DNA of 64,000 nt from Roseiarcus sp963774195 (GTDB lineage Bacteria; Pseudomonadota; Alphaproteobacteria; Rhizobiales; Beijerinckiaceae). The stretch covers positions 682,001-746,000 of the forward strand of contig CAVZDY010000003.1 of NCBI GenBank assembly GCA_963774195.1. Direction: 5' to 3'. The notes beneath the pieces are model-generated. The model saw only the letters and a program-made list of their open reading frames with translations, searched no databases and was not told the origin of the DNA. Position 1 is the first letter of the stretch. Every line of letters begins with the position of its first letter. Positions 54,253 through 63,961 of this stretch are shown here, in pieces. Position numbers and translations under genes: made by a program.

Positions 54253-56619
54253 ATGAACGCGACCGGCATTGGCGCATCCGTCAAGCGCAAGGAAGACATT
54301 CGTTTCATCACGGGCAAGGGCCGCTACACCGACGACATCAACCGTCCCGGACAGGCCTACGCCTATTTCGTGCGATCGCCGCACGCGCACGCAACGATCA
54401 ACAGCTTCGACCTCGAGGCGGCGCAGAGTTCGCCCGGCGTCGTCGCGATTTTGACCGGCGCGGACGCTACCGCCGACAAGATCGGCGCCCATGTCTGCGG
54501 CTGGACGATTCACTCCAAGGACGGCTCGCCGATGAAAGTCGGCGCGTTCCCCGCGCTGGCGCACGGCAAGGCGCTCTACGTCGGCGATCCCGTCGCCGTC
54601 GTGATCGCGGACAGCTATCTGCAAGCCAAGGACGCGGCGGAGAAGATCGTCATCGACTACGGCGTCCTGCCAGCCGCCGTCGACACGGGGAGCGCAGCCA
54701 ATCCCGGCCAGCCCCAGATACACGACTTCGCACCCAACAACACGGTCTACAATTGGCATGTCGGCGACAAGGCCGCGGTCGACGCCGCTTTCTCAGGAGC
54801 GGCCCATGTGACGAAGTTCGACCTGGTCAACAACCGCGTCATTCCCAACGCGATGGAGCCGCGCGCCGCGCTCGCCGAATATGACGCGGGCACCGACGTC
54901 ACGACGCTCCATACGACGAGCCAGAATCCCCATGTGGCCCGTCTGGTGCTGTCGGCGTTCCAGGGGATCGCGCCCGAGCACAAGCTCAGGGTCGTCGCGC
55001 CCGACGTCGGCGGCGGCTTCGGCTCGAAGATCTTCATCTATAACGAGGAGACGGTCTGCGCCTGGGCCGCCAAGAAGATCGACCGGTCGGTGAAATGGAC
55101 CGCCGAGCGCACGGAATCGTTCCTAACCGACGCGCATGGCCGCGATCACGTCTCGCACGCCGAGCTCGCGCTCGACGCCAACGGCAAGATGCTCGGGCTG
55201 CGCGTCCACACCATCGCCAATCTCGGCGCCTATCCCTCGACCTTCTGGTCGGTGGTGCCGACTTATCTCTACGCGATCCTTCTCTCCGGCCAGTACGACA
55301 TTCCGGCCATCTACGCCGAGGTCGACGCCGTCTACACCAATACGGCGCCGGTCGACGCGGTGCGTGGCGCCGGGCGTCCGGAGGCGACGTTCCTCGTCGA
55401 GCGCATCGTCGAGATCGCCGCACGCGAAACGGGGCGCGATCCCGCCGAGTTCCGCCGCGCGAATTTCGTCAAGACGTTCCCGCACCAGACGCCGGTAATC
55501 CTGTGCTACGACGTCGGCGACTACGTCGGCGCCCTCGACAAGGCGTTGGCCGCCTCGGACTACAAGGGCGTCGGCGAGCGCAAGGCGGCCTCCGCCGCCA
55601 AGGGTAAGCTGCGCGGCGTCGGCTTCTCCGCCTATATCGAGGCCTGCGGCCTTGCCCCGTCGGCGGCAGTCGGCTCCCTCGGTTCGGGTGTCGGCCTGTG
55701 GGAATCGGCGGAAGTGCGGGTCAATCCGGTCGGCACGGTCGAGGTCCTCACCGGCTCGCACAGCCACGGGCAGGGGCATGAGACGACTTTCGCCCAACTG
55801 GTCGCCTCGCGCCTCGGCATCCCGTTCGAGAATGTGTCGATCGTGCATGGTGACACCGACAAGGTGCAGTTCGGCATGGGCACCTACGGCTCGCGCTCCG
55901 GCGCGGTCGGCATGGCGGCGATTTCCAAGGCGCTCGACAAGATCGAGGCCAAGGCGAAGAAGGTCGCCGGCCATGTGCTCGAAGCGTCCGATCAGGACAT
56001 CGAGTTCAAGGAGGGCAGGTTCACCGTCAAGGGAACCGATAAGGCGATCGACTTCGCCTCGGTGGCGCTGCAAGCCTATGTCGCGCACAAGTTCAACGGG
56101 CAGGAGCTGGAGCCGGGCCTGAAGGAAAGCGCCTTCTGGGATCCGACCAATTTCACCTTCCCGGCCGGCGTCCACATCTGCGAGGTCGAGGTCGATCCGC
56201 AGACCGGCGTCGTGGCGATCGATCGATGGACTGCGGTCGACGACTTCGGCAAGCTGATCAATCCAATGATCGTCGAGGGCCAAGTGCATGGCGGCATTGC
56301 GCACGGCATCGGCCAGGCGCTGTGCGAAGGAGCCGTCTACGACGCCGACGGCCAGCTCATAACAGCGAGCTACATGGACTACTGCATGCCGCGGGCTGAC
56401 AACCTGCCGTCGTTCCATGTCGAAACGATCGAGACCGCTTGCCCTTCGAACCCCCTGGGGATCAAGGGCTGCGGGGAGGCGGGCGCGATCGCCTCGCCGC
56501 CGGCGGTGATCAACGCCATCACCGACGCGCTCGGCCACGAGAATGTCGTCATGCCGGCGACGCCGCAGGTCGTCTGGCGCGCCGCCCGACAGGCCGAGAT
56601 GAAGCACGCCGCGGAGTGA
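54253..56619 (+). CDS. Form II CoxL-like molybdenum hydroxylase large subunit
   Basis: The 788-residue protein binds the Mo-pterin cofactor. The active-site loop reads A369-V-R-G-A-G-R375, a variant of the form II AYRGAGR motif and not the AYXCSFR of true form I CO dehydrogenase. The catalytic glutamate is E742 in GIKGCGEAG. The product may oxidise CO poorly or act on another substrate such as an aldehyde, purine or heterocycle; the substrate is unproven. ATG 54253 follows GGGAG. Confidence 0.92.
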   Translation: MNATGIGASVKRKEDIRFITGKGRYTDDINRPGQAYAYFVRSPHAHATINSFDLEAAQSSPGVVAILTGADATADKIGAHVCGWTIHSKDGSPMKVGAFPALAHGKALYVGDPVAVVIADSYLQAKDAAEKIVIDYGVLPAAVDTGSAANPGQPQIHDFAPNNTVYNWHVGDKAAVDAAFSGAAHVTKFDLVNNRVIPNAMEPRAALAEYDAGTDVTTLHTTSQNPHVARLVLSAFQGIAPEHKLRVVAPDVGGGFGSKIFIYNEETVCAWAAKKIDRSVKWTAERTESFLTDAHGRDHVSHAELALDANGKMLGLRVHTIANLGAYPSTFWSVVPTYLYAILLSGQYDIPAIYAEVDAVYTNTAPVDAVRGAGRPEATFLVERIVEIAARETGRDPAEFRRANFVKTFPHQTPVILCYDVGDYVGALDKALAASDYKGVGERKAASAAKGKLRGVGFSAYIEACGLAPSAAVGSLGSGVGLWESAEVRVNPVGTVEVLTGSHSHGQGHETTFAQLVASRLGIPFENVSIVHGDTDKVQFGMGTYGSRSGAVGMAAISKALDKIEAKAKKVAGHVLEASDQDIEFKEGRFTVKGTDKAIDFASVALQAYVAHKFNGQELEPGLKESAFWDPTNFTFPAGVHICEVEVDPQTGVVAIDRWTAVDDFGKLINPMIVEGQVHGGIAHGIGQALCEGAVYDADGQLITASYMDYCMPRADNLPSFHVETIETACPSNPLGIKGCGEAGAIASPPAVINAITDALGHENVVMPATPQVVWRAARQAEMKHAAE

Positions 56620-56660
56620 CCGCGGCGGCGTCGCCTTTTCCCTCTTTCGGAGATCAACCC

Positions 56661-57455
56661 ATGTACGCCTTCGCCTATCACCAGCCCGCTGATCTCGCCG
56701 GCGCGCTCGCCGAGCTTGCGCATGAGGACGCCAAGCTGCTTGCCGGCGGCCAGACGCTCATTCCCACCATGAAGCAACGGCTTGCTTCGCCCGTTGCGCT
56801 CGTCGACCTCCGCAAGATCGCCGAACTCGTCGGCGTGAGCCGCGAGGGCGACGTGGTGCGGATCGGCGCGATGACCCGCCATGCCGACGTCGCCCGCAGC
56901 GCGGTGGTCCGCGGCGCCATTCCAGCGCTCGCCGAGCTCGCTGGGGGTATCGGCGATCCGGCCGTCCGCAATCGCGGCACGATCGGCGGCTCGCTCGCCA
57001 ACAACGATCCGGCGGCGGATTACCCCGCCGCCGCGCTCGCCCTCGGGGCGACAATCGTGACCAACGCGCGGCAGATCGCCGCGGAGGACTATTTCACCGG
57101 CCTCTTCGAGACCGCCTTGGAGCCGTCCGAGATCATCACGCACGTCGACTTTCCCGTTCCCGAGAAGGCGGCCTATGTGAAATTCCGCAATCCGGCGTCC
57201 CGCTACGCGCTGGTCGGCGTTTTCGTCGCCAAGACCGCCGGCGGCGCGCGCGTCGCAGTGACCGGCGCCGGGGCCGACGGCGTCTTCCGCGTGCAGAGCT
57301 TCGAGCAGGCGCTCGACGCTGATTTCTCCGCCGCGTCGCTGGAAGGGCGCAGCGTTGCCGCGGACGGGCTCAGCTCGGATCTGCACGCCGACGCGGATTA
57401 TCGCGCCCATTTGATCGGCGTGCTGGCCCGCCGGGCGGTCGCCGCAGCGGGCTGA
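56661..57455 (+). CDS. FAD-binding subunit (CoxM-type)
   Basis: The 264-residue protein has the FAD-binding pattern of the xanthine dehydrogenase family with KLLAGGQTLIPTMKQRLASP and GTIGGSLANNDPAADYPAA. It receives electrons from the FeS subunit and passes them to the electron acceptor. GGAG precedes the ATG. It follows the large subunit by 41 bases. Confidence 0.92.
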   Translation: MYAFAYHQPADLAGALAELAHEDAKLLAGGQTLIPTMKQRLASPVALVDLRKIAELVGVSREGDVVRIGAMTRHADVARSAVVRGAIPALAELAGGIGDPAVRNRGTIGGSLANNDPAADYPAAALALGATIVTNARQIAAEDYFTGLFETALEPSEIITHVDFPVPEKAAYVKFRNPASRYALVGVFVAKTAGGARVAVTGAGADGVFRVQSFEQALDADFSAASLEGRSVAADGLSSDLHADADYRAHLIGVLARRAVAAAG

Positions 57456-57602
57456 ATTCCAAGGGGAAGTTCGCCTTCGTCGCCGAGGCGGTCGGCGGCG
57501 CGCCCGTACTCAGCGGGCCGCCGGCCGATTGCCAAGGCGCGCTCTTCGGCCTATCCGAGGGGCGCAGCCTCTCGCGGCGACGGCGAGACGGGTGGAGCGG
57601 CG

Positions 57603-58544
57603 ATGACGCAATCCGATTTCCGGCCCATACCGGCGCCGGCCTCGATCGACGAAACTCTGGCGCTGCTGAGCGGCGCCAACTACGTTGCGGACCGCCCGCT
57701 GGCGACGGTCGCCTTTCTCAGCCTGCGGCTCGGCCGGCCGCTGTTTCTGGAGGGCGAGGCGGGCGTCGGCAAGACGGAGATCGCCAAGGTCCTCGCCTCC
57801 TCGCTCGGGCGCCGGCTCATTCGCCTGCAATGCTACGAGGGGCTCGACGTCGCGACCGCAGTCTACGAGTGGAACTACCCCGCCCAAATGATGGCGATCC
57901 GCCTCGCCGAGGCCGCCGGCGAGCACGACAAGGACCGGATCGAGCACGACATCTTCTCCGCGCGCTATCTCATCAAGCGGCCGCTGCTGCAGGCGCTCGA
58001 GCCCTCGGCCGGCGGCGCGCCGGTGCTGCTGATCGACGAAATCGACCGCGCCGACGAGGCGTTCGAGGCCTATCTGCTCGAGGTGCTGTCCGACTTCCAG
58101 GTAACGATCCCCGAAATCGGCGTCGTCAAGGCGGCGAGCGCGCCGATCGTCGTCATCACCTCCAATCGCACTCGCGAGATCCACGACGCTTTGAAGCGGC
58201 GCTGCCTTTATCATTGGGTCGACTACCCCGATGCGGAGCGGGAGAATGCGATCCTGCGCGCCAAGGCGCCCCGGGCGCCGGCGCGGCTCACGCAGGAGAT
58301 CGTCGCCTTCGTGCAGAAGATCCGGAAAGAAGAGCTGTTCAAGTCGCCCGGCGTCGCGGAGACTTTGGATTGGGCGAGCGCTCTGGCTGAACTCGACGCT
58401 GTCGCGCTCGATCCGGCGCAGGTCTCCGACACGCTCGGCGTGCTGTTGAAGTACCAGGACGATATCGCCAGGATTCAGGGCGCCAAAGTGAGCGAACTGA
58501 TCGAGCAGGCGCGCGCCGAGTTGCGCCTGGCGAAGACGGCGTAG
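57603..58544 (+). CDS. MoxR-type AAA+ ATPase (CoxD-like)
   Basis: The 313-residue protein has Walker A GEAGVGKTE, Walker B VLLIDEIDRAD and sensor regions typical of MoxR ATPases. In the CO-dehydrogenase cluster CoxD assists maturation of the Mo-Cu site. It lies 147 bases downstream of the M subunit, and the next gene encodes a VWA protein, as in CoxD-CoxE. Confidence 0.92.
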   Translation: MTQSDFRPIPAPASIDETLALLSGANYVADRPLATVAFLSLRLGRPLFLEGEAGVGKTEIAKVLASSLGRRLIRLQCYEGLDVATAVYEWNYPAQMMAIRLAEAAGEHDKDRIEHDIFSARYLIKRPLLQALEPSAGGAPVLLIDEIDRADEAFEAYLLEVLSDFQVTIPEIGVVKAASAPIVVITSNRTREIHDALKRRCLYHWVDYPDAERENAILRAKAPRAPARLTQEIVAFVQKIRKEELFKSPGVAETLDWASALAELDAVALDPAQVSDTLGVLLKYQDDIARIQGAKVSELIEQARAELRLAKTA

Positions 58545-58584
58545 ATTGGAATTTCGCGCCGAGGCGAATGGAAGGTCATCTCGC

Positions 58585-59808
58585 ATGAGCGGCGAGGCTG
58601 AGAGCTCGGGCACAGGGGCGCTGGCGCGCAACATCCTCTATTTCGCGCGCGCCTTGCGGCAGGCCGGCGTTCCGGTCGGACCCGGCGCCGTGCTCGACGC
58701 GATCGCCGCCGTCGAGGCGGTCGGGGTCGGCGATCGCGATGACTTCCGCGAGACGCTACATGCCGTCTTCGTCAAATCGCGCCAACATACGCCGGTGTTC
58801 GACCAGGCCTTCGACGTCTTCTGGCGGCGCAGGGGGTACATCGACAAGCTGCTGGCGATGCTGGCCCCTTCCGCGCCGTCGGATCGCCGAGATCCCCGCA
58901 AGCCGCCGCCCGGCGCCGCGCGGGTCGCCGAGGCGCTGTTCAAGCCCGTCGGCGAAGCGGCCCCGCCGCCGCCCGCGCTCGAATTCGACGCCCGCCTGAC
59001 GATGTCGGCCGAGGAAACCTTGCGCGCCAAGGATTTCGCGCAGATGAGCGCGGCGGAGATCGCGGAAGCCAAGGCGCGCATCGCCCGTTTCAGGTTGCCT
59101 GACGACCGCCTGCGCACGCGCCGCTTCATCGCGGACCCCGCCGGCGCGCGGATCGACCCGCGCCGCTCTTTCCGCCGTTCGCTCAGAGGCGGCGGCGCGA
59201 TAATCGATCTCACCTTTCGCGCCCGCGCGGATCGGCTGACGCCCGTCGTGGCGCTGTGCGACATCTCCGGCTCGATGGCTGAATATACGCGGCTGCTGCT
59301 GCATTTCCTGCATGCGCTGGGGCGGACGCGGCGCGTCTCGACCTTCCTTTTCGGCACGCGGCTGACCAATGTGACCCGCGCGATGCAGGCGCGCGATCCC
59401 GACGACGCCTTGCAGCGCTGCGCAACGGCGGTGGCGGACTGGTCCGGGGGGACGCGCATCGGCGCCTCGCTGCTGCGCTTCAACCGCGACTGGTCGCGCC
59501 GCGTGCTGGGGCAGGGCGCGATCGTCATCCTGATCACCGACGGGCTGGAGCGCGACGGGGTCGAATTGCTGTCGTCGCAGATGGAGCGCCTGCGCCTTTC
59601 GTCGCGCCGGCTGATCTGGCTCAATCCCTTGTTGCGCTTTGACGAATTTGCCGCCAAGGCCCGGGGCGTGCGCGCGATGTTGCCGCACGTCGACGAGTTC
59701 CGGCCGATCCATAGCCTCGCGAGCATGGAGGCGCTGTGCAGCGCCTTGTCGCGCCGCGTCCCCTTCGACGCCGATCCGCAAAAGCGGCTTCTGGCGCTCG
59801 AAGCGTAG
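58585..59808 (+). CDS. VWA-domain protein (CoxE-like)
   Basis: The 407-residue protein has a helical N-terminus and a C-terminal von Willebrand A domain with the metal-binding DISGSM (DxSxS) motif and the later ITDGLERDG loop. It is the usual partner of MoxR ATPases and matches CoxE. ATG 58585 is preferred (GAAGG upstream) over an upstream TTG. It likely works with the MoxR protein in cofactor insertion. Confidence 0.88.
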   Translation: MSGEAESSGTGALARNILYFARALRQAGVPVGPGAVLDAIAAVEAVGVGDRDDFRETLHAVFVKSRQHTPVFDQAFDVFWRRRGYIDKLLAMLAPSAPSDRRDPRKPPPGAARVAEALFKPVGEAAPPPPALEFDARLTMSAEETLRAKDFAQMSAAEIAEAKARIARFRLPDDRLRTRRFIADPAGARIDPRRSFRRSLRGGGAIIDLTFRARADRLTPVVALCDISGSMAEYTRLLLHFLHALGRTRRVSTFLFGTRLTNVTRAMQARDPDDALQRCATAVADWSGGTRIGASLLRFNRDWSRRVLGQGAIVILITDGLERDGVELLSSQMERLRLSSRRLIWLNPLLRFDEFAAKARGVRAMLPHVDEFRPIHSLASMEALCSALSRRVPFDADPQKRLLALEA

Positions 59809-59893
59809 GGTCGAGCGATGCGTTCAGCTTGCGTGCGGGCCTCGATGTCGCCATGCTTGGGCAAGTTTCATAGCGATCGCAGGGAGGAACGTT

Positions 59894-60538
59894 ATGAGCG
59901 ACGACGCCATTGAGCGCGTGACGGGTCAGAACGCGACCATCAGCTTCGACGCGCACCGCTGCATCCACGCCCGACGTTGCGTGATTTCACAGCCGGGCGT
60001 GTTCAAGGCCAATGTCCAGGGACCGTGGATCGATCCGGACGCGGCCTCGGCCGAAGCGCTGATGTCTGTCGCCCTCAACTGCCCGTCGGGCGCGATCCAA
60101 GTCGAACGTCATGACGGCGGAGCGCCGGAGACGGCGCCGCTCGTCAACACGATCACCATTCGCGAGAACGGGCCGCTGGCGGTCACCGCCGCGATCGAGA
60201 TCGCCGGCGTCGCGGCGGAGACGCGAGCCACGTTGTGCCGCTGCGGGGCTTCCAATAACAAGCCTTATTGCGACGGCTCGCATGTCGGCTTGGCATTTGC
60301 CGCGACCGGCGAGCCAGCGACCAAGCCCAGCGAGCCGCTCGCTGCGCGTAACGGTGTCTTGACGATCACCGCCTTCCCGAACGGCCCGCTCGGCGTTAAG
60401 GGCAATGTCGAGATCCTCTCCGGCACGGGCCGCGCCGTCGACCGGACGACGGCTGTGGCGCTTTGCCGCTGTGGCGGCTCGAAGAACAAGCCCTATTGTG
60501 ACGGCACGCACAGGACGAACGGCTTTGTCGCGCCGTGA
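59894..60538 (+). CDS. Fused YjdI-type FeS domain and two CDGSH iron-sulfur domains
   Basis: The 214-residue protein has three clusters of metal ligands. The N-terminal YjdI-like domain has C23, C29 and C64 (HRCIHARRC and NCPSGAI). CDGSH domain 1 has C115, C117, C126 and H130; domain 2 has C191, C193, C202 and H206 (with CDGTH). CDGSH domains bind redox-active [2Fe-2S] clusters. It lies inside the molybdenum hydroxylase operon, suggesting it supplies or transfers iron-sulfur or electrons. The role is inferred. Confidence 0.9.
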   Translation: MSDDAIERVTGQNATISFDAHRCIHARRCVISQPGVFKANVQGPWIDPDAASAEALMSVALNCPSGAIQVERHDGGAPETAPLVNTITIRENGPLAVTAAIEIAGVAAETRATLCRCGASNNKPYCDGSHVGLAFAATGEPATKPSEPLAARNGVLTITAFPNGPLGVKGNVEILSGTGRAVDRTTAVALCRCGGSKNKPYCDGTHRTNGFVAP

Positions 60539-60562
60539 ACGGACGCAAAGAAGGAGGGCGCG

Positions 60563-60886
60563 ATGTTGAGCGCTGACGACGACATTTTGGCCGCCGCCGA
60601 GACATGGCGGCGGGCCGGCCGTGGGGTTGCGATCGCGACGGTGATCGAGACCTGGGGCTCGGCGCCGCGGCCCGTAGGCTCGCATCTAGCGATCGACGGG
60701 GACGGCAATTTTCTCGGCTCGGTGTCGGGCGGCTGCGTCGAAAGCGCCGTGGTGACCGAGGCGCTCGATGTGATCGCCGAGGGCGCGCCCAAGACGCTGG
60801 AGTTCGGCGTCGCCGACGAGACTGCCTGGAAGGTCGGGCTCTCCTGCGGCGGGCGGATCAGAGTCTATGTCGAGCGGGTGGACTGA
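60563..60886 (+). CDS. XdhC/CoxI-family N-terminal domain protein
   Basis: The 107-residue protein matches the XdhC N-terminal domain, with ATVIETWGSAPRPVGSHLAI and SVSGGCVESAVV. XdhC proteins sulfurate or insert the Mo cofactor of xanthine dehydrogenase-family enzymes. Its TGA overlaps the next ATG (TGATG). The second half is a separate gene, so XdhC is split here. Confidence 0.9.
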   Translation: MLSADDDILAAAETWRRAGRGVAIATVIETWGSAPRPVGSHLAIDGDGNFLGSVSGGCVESAVVTEALDVIAEGAPKTLEFGVADETAWKVGLSCGGRIRVYVERVD

Positions 60887-61590
60887 TGCGGCTCGATATT
60901 CTCACGGCAATGAATGCGGCGCGGCGCGAGCGGCGCGCCGGGGTGCTCGCGACCCGCCAGTCCGACGGCGCGCAGCGTTTCGTGCCTGCCGAAGCGGCGG
61001 GGGACGATCTGCTCGCCGAAGCGCTCGATGCGGCTCTGCGCTCAGGCAAGAGCGGGCTCATCGAGCACGAGGGCGAGAGCTGGTTCCTCACCGTGCTGGT
61101 CCCGCCGGTGCGGCTGGTGATGATCGGCGCAGTCCATATCTCGCAGGCGCTGGCGCCGATCGCCCGCATCGCCGGACTCGATCCGACCATCATCGATCCG
61201 CGCACCGCCTTCGCGACGCCCGAGCGATTTCCCGATGTGCAGGTCCTCGCGCAATGGCCCGACGAGGCGTTGGCGGCGGCCCCGCTCGACAGCTACAGCG
61301 CGATCTGCCTGCTCACCCACGATCCCAAGATCGACGATCGCGCGCTCGTCAACGCGCTCAGGGCGGAGTGCTTCTATATCGGCGCGCTCGGCTCGCGCAA
61401 AACCCACGCCAAGCGGATCGAGCGCATGCGCGCCGAGGGCTTCGACGACAAGGCGCTGGCGCGTATTCGTGCGCCGATCGGCCTCGACATCGGCGCGGTG
61501 AGTCCGGCGGAAATCGCCGTTTCGATCATGGGCGAGATCATCGCGGCGCAGCGCAAGAAGCCGTTGCGCGCGGAAAAGGAGAAGGCGTGA
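60886..61590 (+). CDS. XdhC-family C-terminal Rossmann-domain protein
   Basis: The 234-residue protein has the XdhC_C pattern with VRLVMIGAVHISQAL, LTHDPKIDDRAL and IGALGSRKTHAKR. Coupled to the preceding N-domain gene, it would form a two-chain XdhC cofactor-insertion factor. Its TGA overlaps the GTG of the following gene (GTGA). Confidence 0.9.
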   Translation: MRLDILTAMNAARRERRAGVLATRQSDGAQRFVPAEAAGDDLLAEALDAALRSGKSGLIEHEGESWFLTVLVPPVRLVMIGAVHISQALAPIARIAGLDPTIIDPRTAFATPERFPDVQVLAQWPDEALAAAPLDSYSAICLLTHDPKIDDRALVNALRAECFYIGALGSRKTHAKRIERMRAEGFDDKALARIRAPIGLDIGAVSPAEIAVSIMGEIIAAQRKKPLRAEKEKA

Positions 61591-62591
61591 AGTTCGGACC
61601 GATTCCGGTCGTCGAGGCCGAGAACGCGATTGTCGCTCATGCGGTGCACCTCGATGGCCTGACGCTCAGGAAGGGTGAAATTATCACCCCCGAGCGCCGT
61701 CGCGCGCTCAGCGAAGCCGGAATCGAAGAGGTCATCGTCGCGCGCCTCGAGCCGGGCGACGTCAGCGAGAACCAAGCGGCTCATCGCCTCGCCGAGCAGC
61801 TCGCCGGCGCGCATCTGCGGCTCGCGCCGGCCTTCACCGGCCGCGTCAACCTCTTCGCGCGCGAGGCCGGCCTCCTCGTCGTCGACGCCGAAGCGATCGA
61901 CCGCGTCAACGCCGTCGACGAGGCGATCACCGTCGCGACGCTGGCGCAGCATCGCGTGGTCGCGCCCGACGACATGGTTGCGACGGTCAAGATCATCCCC
62001 TTTGCGGCAGGCGGGGCGGCGCTCGAAACGGCGTGCGCCGAGCTCCAGGCGGGCGGGACGGTCTCGATCGCTCCGTTCCGTCCGCTGCGCTTTGGCGTCG
62101 TCTCGACGCTCCTGCCGGGCCTCAAGCCCAGCGTCGTCGCCAAGACGCTGCGGGTTTTCGCGGAACGGCTCGCCCCCGCCGGCGCCTCGATCGCGGTCGA
62201 AGATCGGGTCGCGCACGAGGCGAGCGCACTCGTTGGCGCGCTCGATCGGATTGCGCCCGACTGCGACGCGCTGGTGATCTTCGGCGCCTCGGCGATCACC
62301 GACCGGCGCGACGTCATTCCGGCGGCGGTCGAGGCCTTCGGCGGCAAGATCGAGCGGTTCGGCATGCCGGTCGATCCCGGCAACCTCCTGCTGTTGGCGC
62401 GACGAGGCGGCACGCCCATCATTGGCGCCCCCGGCTGCGCGCGCTCGCCAAAAGAGAACGGCTTCGATTGGGTGATCCAACGCATTCTGGCCGACGTGCC
62501 GATCACCGGCGCGCATATCGAGAAAATGGGGGTCGGCGGGCTTCTCATGGAAATCTCGTCACGCCCGCAGCCGCGGCTCGGCGATGGCTGA
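61587..62591 (+). CDS. Molybdopterin-binding protein (MoCF/MoeA-like)
   Basis: The 334-residue protein has a molybdopterin-binding domain in its C-terminal half, with FGVVSTLLPGLK and IFGASAITDRRDVIPAAV. GTG 61587 follows AAGGAGAAGG. In many genomes this domain is fused to a MocA-like cytidylyltransferase; here they are separate but overlap by 8 bases. It likely prepares the Mo cofactor for the hydroxylase. Confidence 0.85.
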   Translation: MKFGPIPVVEAENAIVAHAVHLDGLTLRKGEIITPERRRALSEAGIEEVIVARLEPGDVSENQAAHRLAEQLAGAHLRLAPAFTGRVNLFAREAGLLVVDAEAIDRVNAVDEAITVATLAQHRVVAPDDMVATVKIIPFAAGGAALETACAELQAGGTVSIAPFRPLRFGVVSTLLPGLKPSVVAKTLRVFAERLAPAGASIAVEDRVAHEASALVGALDRIAPDCDALVIFGASAITDRRDVIPAAVEAFGGKIERFGMPVDPGNLLLLARRGGTPIIGAPGCARSPKENGFDWVIQRILADVPITGAHIEKMGVGGLLMEISSRPQPRLGDG

Positions 62592-63210
62592 GGTCGGCGC
62601 GATCGTACTTGCCGCCGGCCGTGCGACGCGTTTTCGCGCCGGGGGCGGAGTCGAGCCCTCCAAGCTCGTCGCTTCGCTCGGCGGCGAGCCTTTGGTGCGC
62701 CACGCGGTGCGAGCGGCGCTCGCCTCGCGCGCGCGGCCGGTGGTCGCCGTGACCGGGCACGCCAGGGTGGATATCGAGGCCGCGCTCGCCGGGCTCGCCG
62801 TCGTCTTCGCGCACAACCCGGATTATGCGAGCGGCCTCGCCTCCTCGCTTAAGACCGGAATCGGCGCCCTGCCGGATAGCGTCGCCGGCGCCGTGGTCTT
62901 GCTCGGCGACATGCCCGCAGTCGATGCGGCCCTTCTCGACCGCCTGATCGAGGCTTTCGTCGCTGCTCCTGAAGCGCTCGCCGCCACGCCCGTGAGCGCG
63001 GGTCGGCGCGGCAACCCGGTGCTGCTGTCACGCGCCCTCTTTGCCCCGATCGGCGCTCTCGAGGGAGATGAGGGCGCGCGCCGCCTGCTGAGCCAAGTCG
63101 AAGCTGGGCAAGTCCTAGAGGTGACGGTCGAAGGAGAGGGGGCGACGCTCGACGTCGACACGCCCGATGATCTCGCGGCGGCGCGGAACCGGCATTCGCG
63201 GCCTATTTGA
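62584..63210 (+). CDS. Molybdenum cofactor cytidylyltransferase-like NTP transferase (MocA-type)
   Basis: The 208-residue protein has the NTP-transferase motif IVLAAGRATRF, GDMPAVD, and RRGNPVLLSR, as in MocA, which makes molybdopterin cytosine dinucleotide. That cofactor form is the one used by CO-dehydrogenase-type enzymes. It is the last gene of the operon and overlaps the convergent TerC-like gene by 8 bases. Confidence 0.9.
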   Translation: MAEVGAIVLAAGRATRFRAGGGVEPSKLVASLGGEPLVRHAVRAALASRARPVVAVTGHARVDIEAALAGLAVVFAHNPDYASGLASSLKTGIGALPDSVAGAVVLLGDMPAVDAALLDRLIEAFVAAPEALAATPVSAGRRGNPVLLSRALFAPIGALEGDEGARRLLSQVEAGQVLEVTVEGEGATLDVDTPDDLAAARNRHSRPI

Positions 63211-63961
63211 GCCGCTTGACATCTCTGCGGTTTCTCCGCCTGCGCGCACTGCGCGCCGCCGCATTGAGCGCCTCGACGCCGCCGGAAAACAGCATTGCGA
63301 CGTAGATGTAGCCCTTGGGCACGTGGAATCCGAAGCCGTCGGCGATCAGCGTCATTCCGATCATGACGAGAAAACTGAGCGCCAACATGATCACCGTCGG
63401 ATTGCGCTCCAGGAACGCGGAGAGCGGGGCCACCGTCACGATCATGATCCCGATGGCCACAACGACCGCGACGATCATGATGGCGAGATGATCGGTCATG
63501 CCGACGGCGGTGATGATGCTGTCGATCGAGAAGATGAGATCGAGAACGATGATTTGCCCGATTGCGGCGGCCAAGCCGAGCGGCTTGGAACTTTTCTCGC
63601 CTTCGCCCTCCGCATCCGGATCGACCTGGGCGCCGATCTCGCTCGTCGCCTTCCACACCAGAAACAAGCCGCCCGCCAGCAAGATCAGATCGCGCGGCGA
63701 GAAGGCGTGGTCGAACGCTTCGAAGAGCGGCTGAGTGAGACGCGCCACCGCCACGACCGACGCCAACAACGCGAGGCGGAAGACCAGCGCAAGGCCCAGA
63801 CCGATCAGCCGCGCGCGCGCACGGCTTGGCGCAGCTACGCGGTTGGAGAGCACCGCGACGAAAACGAGATTGTCAATGCCGAGCACGACCTCCATGGCGA
63901 TGAGGGTCGCCAACGCCGCCCAAGCGGCAGGATCGGTGAGGAGTTGGAATGCACCGGACAT
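63203..63961 (-). CDS. TerC-family membrane protein
   Basis: The 252-residue protein has seven or so hydrophobic helices, and the conserved VLGIDNLVFVAVLSNR and LDLIFSIDSIITAVGM segments carry the charged residues of TerC. Members are linked to metal (often manganese) export and tellurite resistance. ATG 63961 is preferred (GAGGCGCGG upstream). The C-terminus is Arg-rich and long. No tellurite genes are adjacent. Confidence 0.88.
   Translation of the reverse strand: MSGAFQLLTDPAAWAALATLIAMEVVLGIDNLVFVAVLSNRVAAPSRARARLIGLGLALVFRLALLASVVAVARLTQPLFEAFDHAFSPRDLILLAGGLFLVWKATSEIGAQVDPDAEGEGEKSSKPLGLAAAIGQIIVLDLIFSIDSIITAVGMTDHLAIMIVAVVVAIGIMIVTVAPLSAFLERNPTVIMLALSFLVMIGMTLIADGFGFHVPKGYIYVAMLFSGGVEALNAAARSARRRRNRRDVKRLK

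Noticed and set aside
59621..59968. Small frame between the VWA gene and the CDGSH gene on the minus strand
   Set aside because: It is an Arg-rich shadow frame with no ribosome binding site, overlapping the ends of two supported genes.
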